Positions 62,565-64,000 of a DNA stretch of 64,000 nt are shown in pieces. The stretch is from Trema orientale. Taxonomy: Eukaryota; Streptophyta; Magnoliopsida; Rosales; Cannabaceae. A program made the position numbers and the translations under genes. The stretch is from positions 1 through 64,000 of the forward strand of contig JXTC01000729.1 in NCBI GenBank assembly GCA_002914845.1. The letters run 5' to 3'. The number at the start of each line of letters is the position of its first letter. Positions within the stretch are counted from its first letter, which is position 1. The notes beneath the pieces were generated by a model, which was not told the origin of the DNA, ran no database searches, and saw only the letters and a list, made by a program, of their open reading frames with translations.

Positions 62565-64000
62565 ACTCAAAAGTCAATTATAATATCATTGATCATTTTT
62601 TAAAATACAGAGATAATGTGGATATTACCTAATAAATAAGAGGAAAAACTACAATTACTTTATCCGTTCTTATCTACTCCCCAGGTCGAAAGGGAAAAAA
62701 AAAATGCATTTACTAAAATGGAGTGGAAGTGACTTTTATAATAATTACTCGTATTTTTACACATTTTCCTAGATTATAATAGACCCCTCACACGGCCCGT
62801 TCGGCTCTTATAGTACTGCCGACACTTGTCGGAAGAAGTAATTTACTTGCATTTGTAACGATAAACGCAAAATTGTCATGATTTCTTAAGTACAGATCAA
62901 CCCAAAGATAAATTTAAATTGCATGAGATAAAAATTAGAACTATCCCTAGTTTATTTTTGCACAAAATCTGAAGTACTACAACGTACGTACATATTTTTT
63001 ACAATAGAGACTATAGTGAGGACGCTGCTGCTATATATATATGTATAGGGCACCATAGGTAACTTTTTTTTTATAATCCAACATATTATATATATTTATT
63101 ATATAATCTGTTAGTTGATCGCGCGCGTACGCGTTATAGCAACTAGTTCCAATGGTCCTGTTTTCTAATCTGTTATATCTAACCCAATAATGATCCATTC
63201 GCTAAAATTATCTTAGCCAATGTAGGAAGAGTAATTTTTGTGAGTACACCTTACCTTTTCATTATTTTCTGTTCTTGCCTAATTGAATAGATCCAAATTA
63301 AAGCTTGCTCCCATCAAGTGTTATATCATTCCCAGGATTATTCGTACATCACTTCAAAAAAATGGTCCAACTCCAACCCACACAACTTTAAAGGTACGCA
63401 AATATTGAGCTCCTATTTTGTCGGATAACATTCGTCTGCATGCATACAAGTCTTTTCTAAGTTCGAAAACTTGATACTAAGAGCACTTTTATATTCTTAC
63501 AGGGTGATGTTCACTTCCTTTTTTGTGACGGGAGTTTAATCCAGCTTTTGCTTTCAAGTACATTAATAGATAAACCCTTTTATCTTTTCTTATTTTTCTT
63601 TCAGAATTCTCTGATTCTTTGAATCATGCACATTTTATCACCCGTTTTCAAGTAACCCTACATCTCGACCACAAAAATCTATAACGCGTCTTGGTTAGGA
63701 TATAAAGGAGAAAGGACCACTAATTATTATCTTCTCATTTTTGCTCAAACAAAGAGATAAACTCTTAGTACAAAACAAGTATTTTTTCATCTAACATCTC
63801 TGTACTAAGTTCTAGAATGTTACATAGCCAACAACACACCTCGAAGAATCAACTTTGCAACATATCACGTCATCACCGAACTAATCGTCTCAACCAACTT
63901 GTGAGATAACCATAAGAATATAAAGCAAAAACCTAAAATATAACCATTAATTAATAACACTCCAATATAAGTGCCCGAGCTCAACACTTGAGCTCAAACA
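62565..64000. other. Intergenic to the window end
   Basis: No gene seen. A CpG-rich palindromic patch gatcgcgcgcgtacgcg lies at about 63118-63134, and a gggcaccataggtaa word after a TA tract at 63048 may be one end of another TA-flanked MITE. Confidence 0.4.

Overview
The window reads as nuclear DNA from a flowering plant, most likely a eudicot. It is AT-rich, its genes are split by GT-AG introns, and plant-specific families dominate: a chloroplast CRM-domain splicing factor, a BAHD acyltransferase and LRK10-like receptor kinases. Plant transposable elements fill most of the rest. I cannot name the species. One ambiguous base (N) sits at 43201 beside a TA tract.

Layout. 1-7100 has no gene and is a repeat field: a palindromic MITE, a hAT-like element, a Ty3/gypsy (Athila/Tat-type) LTR, a short-repeat patch and a tRNA-derived SINE. 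7144-13950 (+) is CRS1, the chloroplast group IIA intron splicing factor, in about eight exons, one intron of which appears to be GC-AG. 14290-16090 (-) and 20150-21600 (-) are two decayed LRK10-like kinase genes, homologous to each other even in their introns. 16855-18321 (-) is an intact intronless BAHD malonyl/acyltransferase. 21910-26368 (-) and 43636-49349 (-) are two complete LRK10-like receptor kinases with the same three-exon structure, including a 30-nt middle exon. So four LRK10-like loci, two intact and two broken, lie on one strand over 35 kb.

Between the two intact kinases, about 26.7-41.8 kb is a retrotransposon-rich block. A segment starting at 26698 is repeated from 33399 (offset 6701 bp), and both copies carry the same Ty1/copia fossil on the minus strand. 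The second copia copy reaches its far LTR near 41841, and that LTR is interrupted by a 1.36-kb MITE. 51360-56989 (-) is a five-exon ABHD17-type alpha/beta hydrolase (putative protein de-S-acylase). 57.4-64 kb holds no recognisable gene, only MITEs, microsatellites and AT-rich DNA.

The genes do not form a pathway. CRS1 acts in plastid RNA splicing, the BAHD enzyme in specialised metabolism, the LRK10-like kinases in cell-surface signalling (the family is linked to defence), and the ABHD17-like enzyme in membrane-protein depalmitoylation. The most unusual layer is structural: several MITE families that sit exactly between TA microsatellites, hAT-like elements with GGCC-rich ends (one with a perfect 8-bp target duplication), a MULE-type MITE with a perfect 9-bp duplication, and the 6.7-kb duplicated block. 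I found no CRISPR array, rRNA gene, convincing tRNA gene, or obviously new multi-gene system.
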